Shown here one piece after another: positions 34,101 to 44,614 of a DNA stretch of 64,000 nucleotides. This DNA comes from UBA2450 sp045226015. GTDB taxonomy: Bacteria; Bacillota_I; Bacilli_A; RFN20; CAG-826. The stretch spans positions 124,001 to 188,000 of the forward strand of contig JBGVBY010000013.1 of assembly GCA_045226015.1 (NCBI GenBank), written 5' to 3'. The notes under the pieces were generated by a model that did no database searches, was not told the origin of the DNA, and saw nothing but the letters and a program-made list of their open reading frames with translations. A program made the position numbers and the translations under genes. Every line of letters starts with the position of its first letter. The stretch's first letter is position 1.

Positions 34101-36995
34101 ATGAAAAAGAACTCTCTAAAAGTATTTACTCTAGTCACGTCACTTTTATTTATTGCAGGATGTTCCTCTATTAGTGAAGGTTCTACTCCTAGCGTTCACG
34201 TTCATCATTTCGATGAGGAATGGAGTTATGATAATAATCACCATTGGCATAGTTGTATATGTGGTGCTCAATCAGATTATGAGACCCACCATTTAAGTGA
34301 TTGGGTTATCGACAGAGAAGCCACAATTTATGAAGATGGATTAAAACATCGTAGTTGTGACGTATGTGGTTACTATATTGAAGTTGTTATCGATAAATTA
34401 ACTCCTTCTAACATTGAAAGAGTGTATGTTGCTACTGATACAGGATCAATGCTTCAAGGTAACACTAGGACCATTACTGCGGTTACATTCCCTAACGACG
34501 AAGAAAACAACTTGAAATATGTTTCAAGTGATGACACAATCCTCAGCGTTGAAGATGGAATCATGACTGGAAATAATGCGGGAACCGCTCTTATTACTGT
34601 CTATAACGATAATAACAGAAACAATGTTTTTGATGATAACGAACCATTCGCTTATCTTTCTTATACCGTTAACGCTAGAGATTCTAGTAAAAGTGTTTCT
34701 CTTTCTGAGAGCTATCTCGAACTTAAAGTTGATGAAGAGGTTGAGCTAACAATTAGTAAGAAAAATATTACCGCATCTTATTATTCATATTATGTTGAAC
34801 ATCCAGAACTTGTTTCTATTGTTCCAACTGGAAAGAACACTAACAAAGTTAGAGTTAAAGGACTTAGAAAAGGTGAGTCTTATGTTTCTGTATCATGTGA
34901 TTCGTATGACGGAAGATGTACAGTTCTTGTTACTGATAACGTTGATTCCCATGGTTTAAGAGCAGAAGCAGTGGAATTTGGAGAAAAAGCCATTGTTGTT
35001 AATGTTGGCGATACTTTTACTCCAGATGTTAACGTTTTGCCTTATGGAGCGATTGATGATTATACATTAATGTCTAAAGATTCAGGTTTATTAATTACTG
35101 GCAAATCCGTAACCGCTTGTTGCCCTGGAACATTCATATTAACTGCAAAAACTGAAAACGATAAAATTGGAACAACTAGAATAGTTGCTAAAGATAAATT
35201 CGAAAGTGAATCAATATATTACGGTAACTACTATGGTGATTTAACTTGGGAAAATAGTGAAGACTTAAAAGCAAAACTTCACACCATTATTTCTACAGGT
35301 AAGACTAATCTACGTTTTGAATCTTCACCAACAAACTGGGAAAGTAATTCTAACGCTGATGAATATATTTATGACAGTGCCTATGTCGATACCGTTTATT
35401 CTGAAAATCCAGTCTTAAAAACTCAAACCACAACTGGTTGGCAAAGAGAACACGTTTTCGCTGCTTCATTAATGACTGGTTTAGACACAGACGATTCAAC
35501 CGATAACTATAACAACTCTCCAATCATGCCTAGAGCTACAGATTTCCATAATCTTTACGCTGGTGCTACTAGTGGTAACACAAGTAGAGGAAAGAAGAAT
35601 TTTGGCTACGCCGATAAAAATAGCGACGCTTATACCGAAACTGATGACTATTCTTACGACAAGTACAATTTTGAGCCTAGTAATGAAGACAAAGGAAGAA
35701 TTGCTCGTGCTATTTTCTATATGGGTGTGATGTATAACCAAGATGTAGTAGCCCGTATCACTGAATCTGGGAAAACATTTGATATCACCACAAAAGGATT
35801 AACAATTACTGAAGACGTTGTTGCACTTTCTAACAGTAAACTTAGCGACTTCCTCAATCCTTCTGGAGAAAATGAAATCGCATTCGTAAATGCTTACAAA
35901 GACTATGTCAGCACTTTAGATCCTGAAGTTGAAGGCGATGAACTTGCTGTTGCAGCGTATCAATATTACCGCAACGAATGTTCACCATATGCAATTGGCA
36001 ACTTATCTGATTTACTTATGTGGAACTCCTATGGAGTTGACTTTAAGGAAATGCAACATAATAACTCTGTTTATTCCTATAACTGTTCCGCTGGAGGAGG
36101 AGTTCAAGGGAATAGAAATCCATTTGTCGATTATCCAGAACTCGTTGAATATGTTTACGGTTCTTTAAAGGACACCGCCGGAAGTATTAAAGATTTAACT
36201 CCATCAATAGAGAAATTAGAAATGGTTGATCCTAACGGAATTCACCATTATCAAAAAGACTCTACTAAATACATCGATTTCAACGTTGGTGAAGATTTTG
36301 ATCCAAGTAAATGTTTCATAAGTGCGATTACTAATGACTTTAGGAAAGTAGTACCTGATTATTCTTTATTTGAATATGAAGAACATACATTTACTGACGC
36401 TGATGTTGATTCAGGATGGGACACATCTATTGAAACTCCAGCAAATAATATTTCTCTTCATATTAACGTTATCGATAGTGGTCTAGCAGGACACGGAGGT
36501 AACTACTTAGAAGATTGTAATTACTATTACATTCCTAAATACAAAAAAGGTATAGACGACTTAAGTGAAAGCAAAAACGTTACTAATATAACTGCTACTT
36601 GGGGTAGTCACATCTTTGATGTGTCTTTCAAAAACACTGTGTCAATTACTAACTCTAATACCGGCACTAGCGATGCTGATGGACATGGAGGAATTAAAAT
36701 TGGTACAGGTACTGCTCCAGCAGGAGAAGCAACATTTATTTCTCAAGATATTTTTGAAGAAGTGCACGCTGTTTATTTCAATGCATCTGCAGCAAGTCAA
36801 AAGACTTATACTTACAAGATTTATATTGGAGATGAAGCAAATCCATCATTTACAGGCACAATCAAAGGAAACACACAAAACAAGTGTGGTGGAAAAGTGC
36901 TTGGAAAGAAAACCGGTAAAGTAAAGATTGAGATTACCGGTATTACCGCTGCCTTAGTTATTGATGGCATCGGTATTAACACCTACGATAAATAA
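34101..36995 (+). CDS. Secreted lipoprotein with an endonuclease I-type DNase domain
   Basis: ATG 34101 is chosen since GGAGG lies 8 nt upstream. The lipobox FIAGC puts the lipidated Cys at residue 21. Next comes a His/Cys-rich segment (about 30-95, HHWHSCICG and CDVCGYY), a probable metal-binding module common in surface proteins of gut Firmicutes. One or two Ig-like (BIG2) domains follow (about 110-370). An endonuclease I (PF04231-like) domain comes next (about 375-700) with WQREHVFAASLM, ATDFHNLYAG and GNTSRGKKNFGY, matching the catalytic EH and the N/R metal-site pattern. The C-terminal 250 residues are a beta-rich domain of unknown role. It probably digests extracellular DNA for nucleotide salvage. 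Confidence 0.83.
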   Translation: MKKNSLKVFTLVTSLLFIAGCSSISEGSTPSVHVHHFDEEWSYDNNHHWHSCICGAQSDYETHHLSDWVIDREATIYEDGLKHRSCDVCGYYIEVVIDKLTPSNIERVYVATDTGSMLQGNTRTITAVTFPNDEENNLKYVSSDDTILSVEDGIMTGNNAGTALITVYNDNNRNNVFDDNEPFAYLSYTVNARDSSKSVSLSESYLELKVDEEVELTISKKNITASYYSYYVEHPELVSIVPTGKNTNKVRVKGLRKGESYVSVSCDSYDGRCTVLVTDNVDSHGLRAEAVEFGEKAIVVNVGDTFTPDVNVLPYGAIDDYTLMSKDSGLLITGKSVTACCPGTFILTAKTENDKIGTTRIVAKDKFESESIYYGNYYGDLTWENSEDLKAKLHTIISTGKTNLRFESSPTNWESNSNADEYIYDSAYVDTVYSENPVLKTQTTTGWQREHVFAASLMTGLDTDDSTDNYNNSPIMPRATDFHNLYAGATSGNTSRGKKNFGYADKNSDAYTETDDYSYDKYNFEPSNEDKGRIARAIFYMGVMYNQDVVARITESGKTFDITTKGLTITEDVVALSNSKLSDFLNPSGENEIAFVNAYKDYVSTLDPEVEGDELAVAAYQYYRNECSPYAIGNLSDLLMWNSYGVDFKEMQHNNSVYSYNCSAGGGVQGNRNPFVDYPELVEYVYGSLKDTAGSIKDLTPSIEKLEMVDPNGIHHYQKDSTKYIDFNVGEDFDPSKCFISAITNDFRKVVPDYSLFEYEEHTFTDADVDSGWDTSIETPANNISLHINVIDSGLAGHGGNYLEDCNYYYIPKYKKGIDDLSESKNVTNITATWGSHIFDVSFKNTVSITNSNTGTSDADGHGGIKIGTGTAPAGEATFISQDIFEEVHAVYFNASAASQKTYTYKIYIGDEANPSFTGTIKGNTQNKCGGKVLGKKTGKVKIEITGITAALVIDGIGINTYDK

Positions 36996-37023
36996 TTTTT
37001 ACGACATAGAAAGGAAGTAACAT

Positions 37024-39768
37024 ATGGATTATAAAGATACGTTACTAATGAACAAATCCAATTTTGAAATGAGAGGAAATCTTAACCAAAAAGAACCTCT
37101 TCTCGTAGAAAAATGGAAGAATGAGAATTTATATGAAGAGATGAATCTAAATCGTAAAGATGCGAAAGAATTTCTTCTTCATGATGGCCCACCATACGCT
37201 AATGGTGATATGCACTGTGGTCACATGCTTAATAGAATCTTAAAGGATTTTGTTGTCCGTTATAAAAACATGTGTGGATATAAAACCCCATTTGTTTTTG
37301 GTTGGGACACACATGGTCTTCCAATTGAAAATCAAGTCACTAAGAGTGGTGTTAATCGTAAGACCACCCCAATTGTTGAATTCCGTAAGAAATGTGAAGA
37401 ATACGCTTATAAACAAGTTGAAAGACAAAAAGAACAAATTAGACGTTTAGGACTAGTGGGAGATTTTGATCATCCATATTTAACACTTCAAAAAGAATAT
37501 GAAGCGATGCAAATCGATGTCTTCTCTAAGATGGCTCTTAAAGGTCTTATCTATAAAGGTTTAAAACCAGTTTATTGGTCTCCTAGCTCTGAATCTGCTT
37601 TAGCAGAGGCGGAAATTGAATACGCAGATGTCTTATCGCATTCAATCTATGTCGCGTTCCCTATTAAAGACGGCAAAGGCGTGATTGATAATGATGCGAG
37701 ACTTGTTATTTGGACAACAACTCCTTGGACATTACCTGCTAACTTAGCGATTTCTGCTCATCCAGATTTCATTTATGGAGAATATCAAACATCTAATAGA
37801 GGCAAGCTCGTCTTCCTAAAAGAATTTGAAGAAAATTTAACTAACGAACTCGGATTAGAAGATGTAAAACTTTTAAAAGAGTTCAAAGGTAGTGACCTCG
37901 ATTTAGTGGTTTGTAAACACCCATTCTATGATCGTGATTCTTTAGTCATTAACGGTACTCATGTCACTAATGACGCTGGTACTGGCTTAGTCCATACTGC
38001 TCCAGGACACGGTGTTGAAGACTATCAAGTGTGTTTAAAATATCCAGGACGTGGACTTGATCCATATTGTCCAGTTGATGAAAAAGGTTTTATGATGCCT
38101 GGAACAGGAGAAGGAATTGAAGGACTTTTCTATGAAAAGGCTAACGATGCGGTTCTTAAGATAATTGAAGAGAATGGTAGCTTACTTAAACATAGTACTT
38201 TCACTCACTCCTATCCTCACGATTGGAGAACAGGTAAACCATTAATCTTTAGAGCGACTTCTCAATGGTTCTGTTCAATTGAGCCAATTAGAGATGAACT
38301 CATTAAAGTTATTCACGACACCAAATGGTACCCAAGTTGGGGTGAAAACCGTATGGTTAATATGATTAAAGATAGAGGAGACTGGTGTATTTCCCGTCAA
38401 AGAGCGTGGGGCGTCCCAATTCCTATCTTCTATAACGAAGATGGTTCTCCAATTATTGAAGAAAAAGTCTTTGATCACGTTAAAGAATTATTTAAAGAAC
38501 ATGGAAGTAATATTTGGTACGAAAAGAGCGCTAAAGAGTTACTCCCTGAAGGATACACAAATCCACATTCTCCTAAAGGAGAATTCACCAAAGAAAACGA
38601 CATCATGGATGTCTGGTTTGATAGTGGTTCTTCTTGGAATGGATGTCTTGTTAATCGAGGATTAAAATATCCATCAGATTTATATTTAGAAGGTAACGAC
38701 CAGTATCGTGGTTGGTTTAATGCCTCTCTAATTGTTTCAGTTGCATGTAATCACGTTGCCCCATATAAAACAGTAACCACCCATGGTTGGGTTTTAGATG
38801 AACACGGTGAACAAATGCATAAATCCATAGGAAATGGTGTTGATCCAGTTAAGATTGCTAATATCTATGGAGCAGACATCCTTAGACTTTGGACCGCTAG
38901 TATTGATTATCAACAAGATGTACGCATTGGCGAGAACTTGATCAAACAAGTTGCTGAACAATATCGTAAGATTAGAAACACTCTTAAGTTCATTTCTTGG
39001 AACTTAGTGGACTATGACGTAAATAACGAAGCTAAAGAATTCTCTTTAGTCGATAAATTCATTTTAGCAAAGCTAAATAGACTCGTTAGAATCTGCAAAA
39101 CCAGCTTTGATAAATACGATTTCAGTAGCGCCACTATGGAAATCCTTAACTTCTGTTCTACAGAATTAAGCGCGTTCTATTTAGACATCTCTAAAGATAG
39201 CTTATATTGTGACGATAAGAATTCAGTTAGAAGAAATCAAATTCAAACTGTTTTATATAAGGTTGGAGAAACTTTACTAAGAGTCCTTAATCCAATCCTT
39301 CCATTCACAATGGATGAATTTAATAGAAATCTTCCAGGTAAGAGAATAAGTAACGTTCAATTATTAGATTATCCATCTTATAGCGAATCCGAAGATAAAG
39401 AACTCTTTGAAGAATATGAAAGAATTATTTCTTTAAGAAAAGACGTTTTAAAGGCTTTAGAAGAAGCAAGAACCGATAAGGTAATTGGATCTTCTCAAGA
39501 AGCACTTATTTCTTTAGAAATAACTGATAAAGATGTTAAAGCATCAGCGTCTAAATTATCATTAGAAGAACTCGCAACATTATTTGTCACTTCTGAAGTT
39601 GAATTAGTGGATAACTTATCCGCGAATCAATACGAAGTTAGTAAAGTGAAGATTAGCCGTCACACAGGTAATTTCTGCTCTAGATGTTGGAATTATTCTA
39701 AATTGGCTTTAGTGCAAGAAGATGGTACCTTCTTATGCCCAAGATGTCAGAAAGTGATTCATAAATAA
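37024..39768 (+). CDS. ileS: Isoleucyl-tRNA synthetase
   Basis: Class Ia synthetase, 914 residues. HIGH motif region PPYANGDMHCGHMLN (about 56-70), CP1 editing domain (about 190-390, TTTPWTLPANLAIS and DAGTGLVHTAPGHG), DVWFDSGSSWNG, and the KMSKS loop as MHKSIGNG near residue 599. A C-terminal zinc site has CSRCWNY and CPRCQK. AAGGAAG ribosome binding site. Only 28 nt separate it from the nuclease gene, so no T-box is possible. It heads ileS-lspA-rluD, a typical Bacillota order. Confidence 0.98.
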   Translation: MDYKDTLLMNKSNFEMRGNLNQKEPLLVEKWKNENLYEEMNLNRKDAKEFLLHDGPPYANGDMHCGHMLNRILKDFVVRYKNMCGYKTPFVFGWDTHGLPIENQVTKSGVNRKTTPIVEFRKKCEEYAYKQVERQKEQIRRLGLVGDFDHPYLTLQKEYEAMQIDVFSKMALKGLIYKGLKPVYWSPSSESALAEAEIEYADVLSHSIYVAFPIKDGKGVIDNDARLVIWTTTPWTLPANLAISAHPDFIYGEYQTSNRGKLVFLKEFEENLTNELGLEDVKLLKEFKGSDLDLVVCKHPFYDRDSLVINGTHVTNDAGTGLVHTAPGHGVEDYQVCLKYPGRGLDPYCPVDEKGFMMPGTGEGIEGLFYEKANDAVLKIIEENGSLLKHSTFTHSYPHDWRTGKPLIFRATSQWFCSIEPIRDELIKVIHDTKWYPSWGENRMVNMIKDRGDWCISRQRAWGVPIPIFYNEDGSPIIEEKVFDHVKELFKEHGSNIWYEKSAKELLPEGYTNPHSPKGEFTKENDIMDVWFDSGSSWNGCLVNRGLKYPSDLYLEGNDQYRGWFNASLIVSVACNHVAPYKTVTTHGWVLDEHGEQMHKSIGNGVDPVKIANIYGADILRLWTASIDYQQDVRIGENLIKQVAEQYRKIRNTLKFISWNLVDYDVNNEAKEFSLVDKFILAKLNRLVRICKTSFDKYDFSSATMEILNFCSTELSAFYLDISKDSLYCDDKNSVRRNQIQTVLYKVGETLLRVLNPILPFTMDEFNRNLPGKRISNVQLLDYPSYSESEDKELFEEYERIISLRKDVLKALEEARTDKVIGSSQEALISLEITDKDVKASASKLSLEELATLFVTSEVELVDNLSANQYEVSKVKISRHTGNFCSRCWNYSKLALVQEDGTFLCPRCQKVIHK

Positions 39769-40421
39769 TGGAAAAGATAAAGAAATACGGTAAATGGTTC
39801 TTAGGATCATTTATCTGGATCGGAATATTAGTACTTGGATTAGATTTGTTATCTAAACTTTTAGTGGTCGCTAATAAAGACTATATCCAGGAAACTGGTG
39901 GAATAGTTTTGATTCCTAACTTTTTGCGTATCAATTACGTGATTAATAACAAGGTTGTATTCGGAATTGACCTCTTTAAAAACGACACAGCGAATCGTGC
40001 AGTGTTCTGCGTTGTGGCCTTATTGATCTGTATCGGCATCATTTTCTACTTAATTAAAAAGTGGGATAAAACCGGTAAGATGATGAAAGGCTGCTTAATC
40101 GCGGTAGTTGCAGGCGCAATTGGTAACGTCATTGACCGTATTTTCTACACTCCAGAATTCTTGGGAGTTCCATATAACGGAGTAGTTGACTGGATTGATT
40201 TCTACGGCATTTGGGGATTCAACTTTAATGTTGCCGACGCCGCTGTAGTAGTTTCAGCAATCCTATTAATTATTTATATGATTGTTACTGATTTAATCGA
40301 ATACATTCAAATCCATAAAAAGGATAAAGCTGAAAATCCTAAAGAAGATAAAAAAGAAGAAAAAGTTCTTTCCAAAACTGAAAGAGAAAAGAACAAATAT
40401 TTAGAAACCAAAGATGAATAA
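39768..40421 (+). CDS. lspA: Lipoprotein signal peptidase (SPase II)
   Basis: Aspartic membrane protease that cleaves lipidated signal peptides. Four membrane segments, catalytic Asp residues in GNVIDRIF (about 121-128) and FNVADAAV (about 155-162). At 217 residues it is longer than usual (about 155-165) because of a highly charged cytosolic C-terminal tail (about 185-217). Its ATG shares the last base of the ileS stop; it overlaps rluD by 8 bp. It has clients in this window: the nuclease lipoprotein and the ABC substrate-binding protein. Confidence 0.95.
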   Translation: MEKIKKYGKWFLGSFIWIGILVLGLDLLSKLLVVANKDYIQETGGIVLIPNFLRINYVINNKVVFGIDLFKNDTANRAVFCVVALLICIGIIFYLIKKWDKTGKMMKGCLIAVVAGAIGNVIDRIFYTPEFLGVPYNGVVDWIDFYGIWGFNFNVADAAVVVSAILLIIYMIVTDLIEYIQIHKKDKAENPKEDKKEEKVLSKTEREKNKYLETKDE

Positions 40422-41322
40422 ATATATCGTTAACATTGAAGAGTCTAATCAAAGATTAGATAAATACCTTTCTAATGTCATTAGTGATCTTTCACGTACT
40501 CACATCACTAAGCTAATTGAGGAAGGCAATGTTTTAGTTAACGGTAAATTGTCTAAAAGCTCATTAAAAGTTAAAGAAAACGATATCGTTGAAGTTAATA
40601 TTCCTGAGAATAAAGAATTAACGTTGGAGAAGGAAGATATACCATTAGATATTGTTTATGAGGATAAAGACATCTTAATTATCAACAAACCTCAAGGAAT
40701 GGTGGTTCATCCATCTAACGGACATAATGAGCATACTTTGGTGAACGCGATTTTATATCACTGCAAAGATCTTAGTGGTATCAATGGAGTTGTTCGACCT
40801 GGTATTGTTCATAGAATTGATAAAGACACTAGTGGGTTAATATGCGTCGCTAAAAATGATAACGCTCACATTAAACTAGCGGAACAACTTAAAGACCACA
40901 CAATGAGTAGAACCTACATCGCTTTAGTTAAGGGTGTCATTGTCGAGAATAGTGGAGAAATTAATCTCCCAATTGGAAGAGATCCAAACAATCGCCAAAA
41001 GATGGGGGTTACTCGTTCTAATAGCAAAGAAGCAATTACTTACTTCAAAGTTTTGAAAAGATATAAAGACCACACACTTGTGGAGTGTCATTTAAAAACT
41101 GGAAGAACTCATCAAATTAGAGTTCATCTATCTTATATTGGCTATCCCGTTGAAGGAGATCCTTTATATTCTGGTAAAAAATATGATGCATTATATAAAA
41201 ATGGGCAACTTTTAGTTGCCACATCTTTAAAGCTTATACATCCTTCCTTTAATAAAGAGATGGAATTTCATATTGAACTCCCTTCTTATTTTGAAGAGAT
41301 TTTGTCTCAGTTAGAGGAATAG
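40414..41322 (+). CDS. RluD-family 23S rRNA pseudouridine synthase
   Basis: S4 RNA-binding domain at the N-terminus (about 12-60, QRLDKYLSNVISDLSRTHI) and the RluA/C/D catalytic domain with HRIDKDTSGLICVAKN (catalytic Asp near residue 139), LPIGRDPNNRQKMGV and LKTGRTHQIRVHL. The 302-residue length fits. Exact uridine targets (1911/1915/1917 for RluD) are inferred from the usual lspA-rluD synteny. It is convergent with rnhC and the coding regions overlap by 16 bp. Confidence 0.94.
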   Translation: MNKYIVNIEESNQRLDKYLSNVISDLSRTHITKLIEEGNVLVNGKLSKSSLKVKENDIVEVNIPENKELTLEKEDIPLDIVYEDKDILIINKPQGMVVHPSNGHNEHTLVNAILYHCKDLSGINGVVRPGIVHRIDKDTSGLICVAKNDNAHIKLAEQLKDHTMSRTYIALVKGVIVENSGEINLPIGRDPNNRQKMGVTRSNSKEAITYFKVLKRYKDHTLVECHLKTGRTHQIRVHLSYIGYPVEGDPLYSGKKYDALYKNGQLLVATSLKLIHPSFNKEMEFHIELPSYFEEILSQLEE

Positions 41323-42209
41323 TTCTTAAAATTCTTTTTTACTAATCTGTCATATTCCTCTTGTCCGACTTTGTCTAAGAGGATTTTTTTAAATTCGTCG
41401 ACTTTCTTGCCTGCTCCACAAGGGAATTCGAGCCCATATTTCTTTTCTAACTTCTCTTTTTCAAGTAAGAACGAATATCTAGCAATAACGCTTGCTAAAG
41501 CGACACTTGGGAAAAGTGATTCGCCTTTAGTCTTAAATGAGATACCTTTCACTACTGGCTCATTTTTATCGTTAAGGTAACGGTAATAGTGGTCTTCATT
41601 AACGAATTGATCAACGTATATCGCATAGATGTCTTCATATTTCTTGTGAAGATTATATAGGGCACGATTATGCATTTTAGCCTTGAGGCTATTGAGATTT
41701 TCACCTTTAGCGACCATCTCATTATATTTTTCGTTTGGTAGAGTTAATTTAGAATATTCGAACTCTTTCATGAGGAGTGGTCCGATTTCTTTGATTTTCT
41801 TATCAGTAATCTTTTTGCTATCTGCAACTCCGAGTTCCACTAAACGATGGAATTTACCTCTAGGTAGATAAGCTGCAACGACAATCATTGGTAATAGGTA
41901 ATCGCCAACACCGACTTCGTCGCTTCCAATTTGTTCATCGATATCAACATAGTGGAGTTTGACTTTTTCTTTAACGGGGATATCAAGTTTTTCTACCCAT
42001 TTACTAGCTTCAGTTTCAGCGTAGTCTCCTTTAAAAGTGATAGATCTCTTACTTTTACTAGAAGAATAGCCAGTAATAGTGGTGTTATCTTTAACCGCAA
42101 CAAAATCAACATAATCTCCATTAGCAGGAATCATGTATTCGTTATAGGCTTCTTTAATATAATTAAATAAGTCGATATCAACTTTGATTGTGATTATTTT
42201 TTCACCCAT
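41307..42209 (-). CDS. rnhC: Ribonuclease HIII
   Basis: Removes RNA from RNA-DNA hybrids. The N-terminal TBP-like substrate-binding domain (about 1-85) precedes the type 2 RNase H core with IGSDEVGVGDYLLPMIV (about 91-107, catalytic DE), SKKITDKKI (about 130-138), IYVDQF and SVALASVIARYSFL (about 232-245). The N-terminal domain separates HIII from HII. 300 residues. It has no ribosome binding site; a -10-like box lies 7 nt before the ATG. Confidence 0.95.
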   Translation of the reverse strand: MGEKIITIKVDIDLFNYIKEAYNEYMIPANGDYVDFVAVKDNTTITGYSSSKSKRSITFKGDYAETEASKWVEKLDIPVKEKVKLHYVDIDEQIGSDEVGVGDYLLPMIVVAAYLPRGKFHRLVELGVADSKKITDKKIKEIGPLLMKEFEYSKLTLPNEKYNEMVAKGENLNSLKAKMHNRALYNLHKKYEDIYAIYVDQFVNEDHYYRYLNDKNEPVVKGISFKTKGESLFPSVALASVIARYSFLLEKEKLEKKYGLEFPCGAGKKVDEFKKILLDKVGQEEYDRLVKKNFKNYSSN

Positions 42210-42216
42210 ATTGATT

Positions 42217-42245
42217 AGTTTACTAATGAATAGAAAAATAATAAA
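42217..42245 (-). promoter_or_regulatory. Leaderless-type promoter of rnhC
   Basis: TTTATT (42245-42240), 17 bp, TAAACT (42222-42217), then 7 nt to the ATG. The boxes are weak. Confidence 0.4.
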
Positions 42246-42307
42246 GATATTTTACGCTTATACCTAACCCTATTAGTGGTTTATACTAAGTATTGAAAGC
42301 GAATACT

Positions 42308-44614
42308 ATGTTAGATACTTATAAGGTTTTGGAATTCTCTCTTATTCAAGGCAGAATCGTAGAAAAATGTAAGACAGAAAGAGGAAAAGAACTCACTCTT
42401 TCTTTAGAAATGTCTACGAATAAAGACGAACTTCAAAAGTCTTTAAACAAACTTGATGAAATGATGAATCTTATTTCTAGATACGGCGCTTTACCAATCC
42501 ATAATAGTGTTCATATCCTTAAGCTAATTGAACTCGCTAAAAAGACTGCCTTACTCACACCTAATGATCTCAATTTTGTTCTTAATGATATTGAAACCTC
42601 AAACAAAATCATTGAACAATTTGATAAATATAGTCTTTCTTTCCCACTTATTAGAGAAATTATTTTCTCTATGAAAGAACTTTCAAGTCTAGAGAAAGCT
42701 ATCAAAAAAGTTATCACTCAATCTTTAACAGTAAGTGATAACGCTAGTCCAAAACTAAAAGAAATCAGACAAAAGATTAAATCTTTAGAGAGTGGATTAA
42801 ACTCCAAAGTCTCCTCTTTAGCGTATTCCTACTCTACTTACTTAAATGATGGAAACGTTACAATCAGAGATGGACATTTTGTTTTACCAGTTAAGACCGC
42901 TTATAAAAATAAAGTCCTTGGTATTATCTATGATGTCAGTGATAGTGGTAACACAACATTTATTGAGCCATTAGAGTTAGTCCAACTTAATAACGATATC
43001 GCTTCAAAGAAAATCGAAGAAAATGAAGAAGTAAGAAAAATCTTAAAAGAACTTACCGCTTTAGTGTTACTTCAAGAAGACGAAGTCATCCATAATAACT
43101 TAGTGATTGGAGAACTCGATTTCTTAAGCGCGAAAGCATTATATGCTTTAGAAGATGATATGCATATCGCTAAGTTATCTAACAAAAAGGAAGTACATTT
43201 ATATGACGCTCGTCATCCTTTGATTGATAAAAGTAAAGTTGTTAGTAACGAATACCATCTTGATGAAGAAAAAAGAATCGTCATCATCAGTGGTCCTAAC
43301 GCCGGAGGAAAAACTGTTTCATTAAAAACAGTGGGACTTCTTTCCTTAATGAATCAATGTGGACTTGCTATACCAGTTAAAGAAGGAGCGTTAGGAATCT
43401 TTTCACATATCTATTTAGATATCGGAGACAATCAATCTCTTAGTGATAACCTATCTACCTTCTCTGGACATATGAAAAATATCGCCGATATCTTATCAGT
43501 CACAGGCGGTAACGATTTAGTGCTACTAGATGAACTTGGTACAGGTACCGATCCAAAAGAAGGAGAAATCATCGCCTTAACAATACTTAAGGAACTTGAA
43601 AAGAAACATTCTTTAGCGATGATTTCATCACACTATAGCAAGATCAAAGAATACGCTTACTTAAGTAAGAATATCGAAAATAGCTCTATGCTTTTCGATG
43701 AAAAGAACTTACTTCCTACATATATTTATAAATACCAGACTCCAGGTAAGTCATACGGGTTTGAAGTTGCGGAAAGATATGGAATATCTAAAGAGGCAAT
43801 TGAAACCACCAAAGAGGAGTTCTTAAAAGACGATAAAAATGACTTTGAAGAGCTATTAACTAAACTACAAAAGCAAATCGATGAAAACGAACGTATAAGA
43901 AGAAATAATCTTCACGAAAGAGAAAATCTCGAAAAGGAAAGAAAAACCTTAGAGAACGCTCAAAAGAACGTTCAAAACCAAAAAGATCATCTTCTTGAAG
44001 ATGTCAAAAAAGAAAAAGAAAGAATTTTAAACGAACTAAACGGAGAAGTTAATCAAATCATCAAGTCTTTAAGCGGTGGAGAACTTAAACTTCACGAGGC
44101 AATCGAACTCAAAAAGAAAGTGGATGCACTTAAAGATGAAGAGATTGAAATAACCTATAACGAAGAAATTGATATTAATGATTATGTTTCCGTTCCTTCT
44201 TTAAACTTAGAAGGTAAAGTTATACGTCTAAAAGGAAATAAGGCACATATTATCACTATCGAAGGTATTGAGATGGATGTATCTAAAGATAAACTCCATA
44301 AAGTAGACGCTCCTAAAGTGAGCCATGTGAAGTCTAAATCCTATAATTACGAAAACAAAATCAATACGAATGTTGGTTTAGAACTCAATATTATTGGTTT
44401 ACATAAAGATGAAGCAAAAGAAGCTTTGATCAAATATTTGGATAACTGCAAAATCAAAAACATCAAACAAGTACGCATCATCCATGGTTTTGGTAATGGA
44501 ATCTTGCGTAAAATGGTGCATGAATATTTATCCACACTTAAGGGAGTCAAATATCGTTTAGGGGATATCAACGAAGGAGGAGGCGGAGCAACCGTCGTCA
44601 TTCTTCATGACTGA
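42308..44614 (+). CDS. mutS2: MutS2 (RqcU-type) ATPase with Smr nuclease domain
   Basis: MutS2 rescues collided or stalled ribosomes in Bacillus and has been linked to recombination suppression. The 768 residues have the MutS core: Walker A GPNAGGKTVSLKTVG (about 329-343), LDELGTGTDPKEG (Walker B/signature, about 407-419), a long coiled coil (about 515-600), a KOW-like segment, and the C-terminal Smr domain with ELNIIGLHKDEAKEAL and HGFGNGILRKMV. ATG 42308 fits the family start; a TTG 15 bp earlier is possible and lies 5 nt after TATACT. No ribosome binding site. It overlaps uvrC by 8 bp. Confidence 0.95.
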   Translation: MLDTYKVLEFSLIQGRIVEKCKTERGKELTLSLEMSTNKDELQKSLNKLDEMMNLISRYGALPIHNSVHILKLIELAKKTALLTPNDLNFVLNDIETSNKIIEQFDKYSLSFPLIREIIFSMKELSSLEKAIKKVITQSLTVSDNASPKLKEIRQKIKSLESGLNSKVSSLAYSYSTYLNDGNVTIRDGHFVLPVKTAYKNKVLGIIYDVSDSGNTTFIEPLELVQLNNDIASKKIEENEEVRKILKELTALVLLQEDEVIHNNLVIGELDFLSAKALYALEDDMHIAKLSNKKEVHLYDARHPLIDKSKVVSNEYHLDEEKRIVIISGPNAGGKTVSLKTVGLLSLMNQCGLAIPVKEGALGIFSHIYLDIGDNQSLSDNLSTFSGHMKNIADILSVTGGNDLVLLDELGTGTDPKEGEIIALTILKELEKKHSLAMISSHYSKIKEYAYLSKNIENSSMLFDEKNLLPTYIYKYQTPGKSYGFEVAERYGISKEAIETTKEEFLKDDKNDFEELLTKLQKQIDENERIRRNNLHERENLEKERKTLENAQKNVQNQKDHLLEDVKKEKERILNELNGEVNQIIKSLSGGELKLHEAIELKKKVDALKDEEIEITYNEEIDINDYVSVPSLNLEGKVIRLKGNKAHIITIEGIEMDVSKDKLHKVDAPKVSHVKSKSYNYENKINTNVGLELNIIGLHKDEAKEALIKYLDNCKIKNIKQVRIIHGFGNGILRKMVHEYLSTLKGVKYRLGDINEGGGGATVVILHD

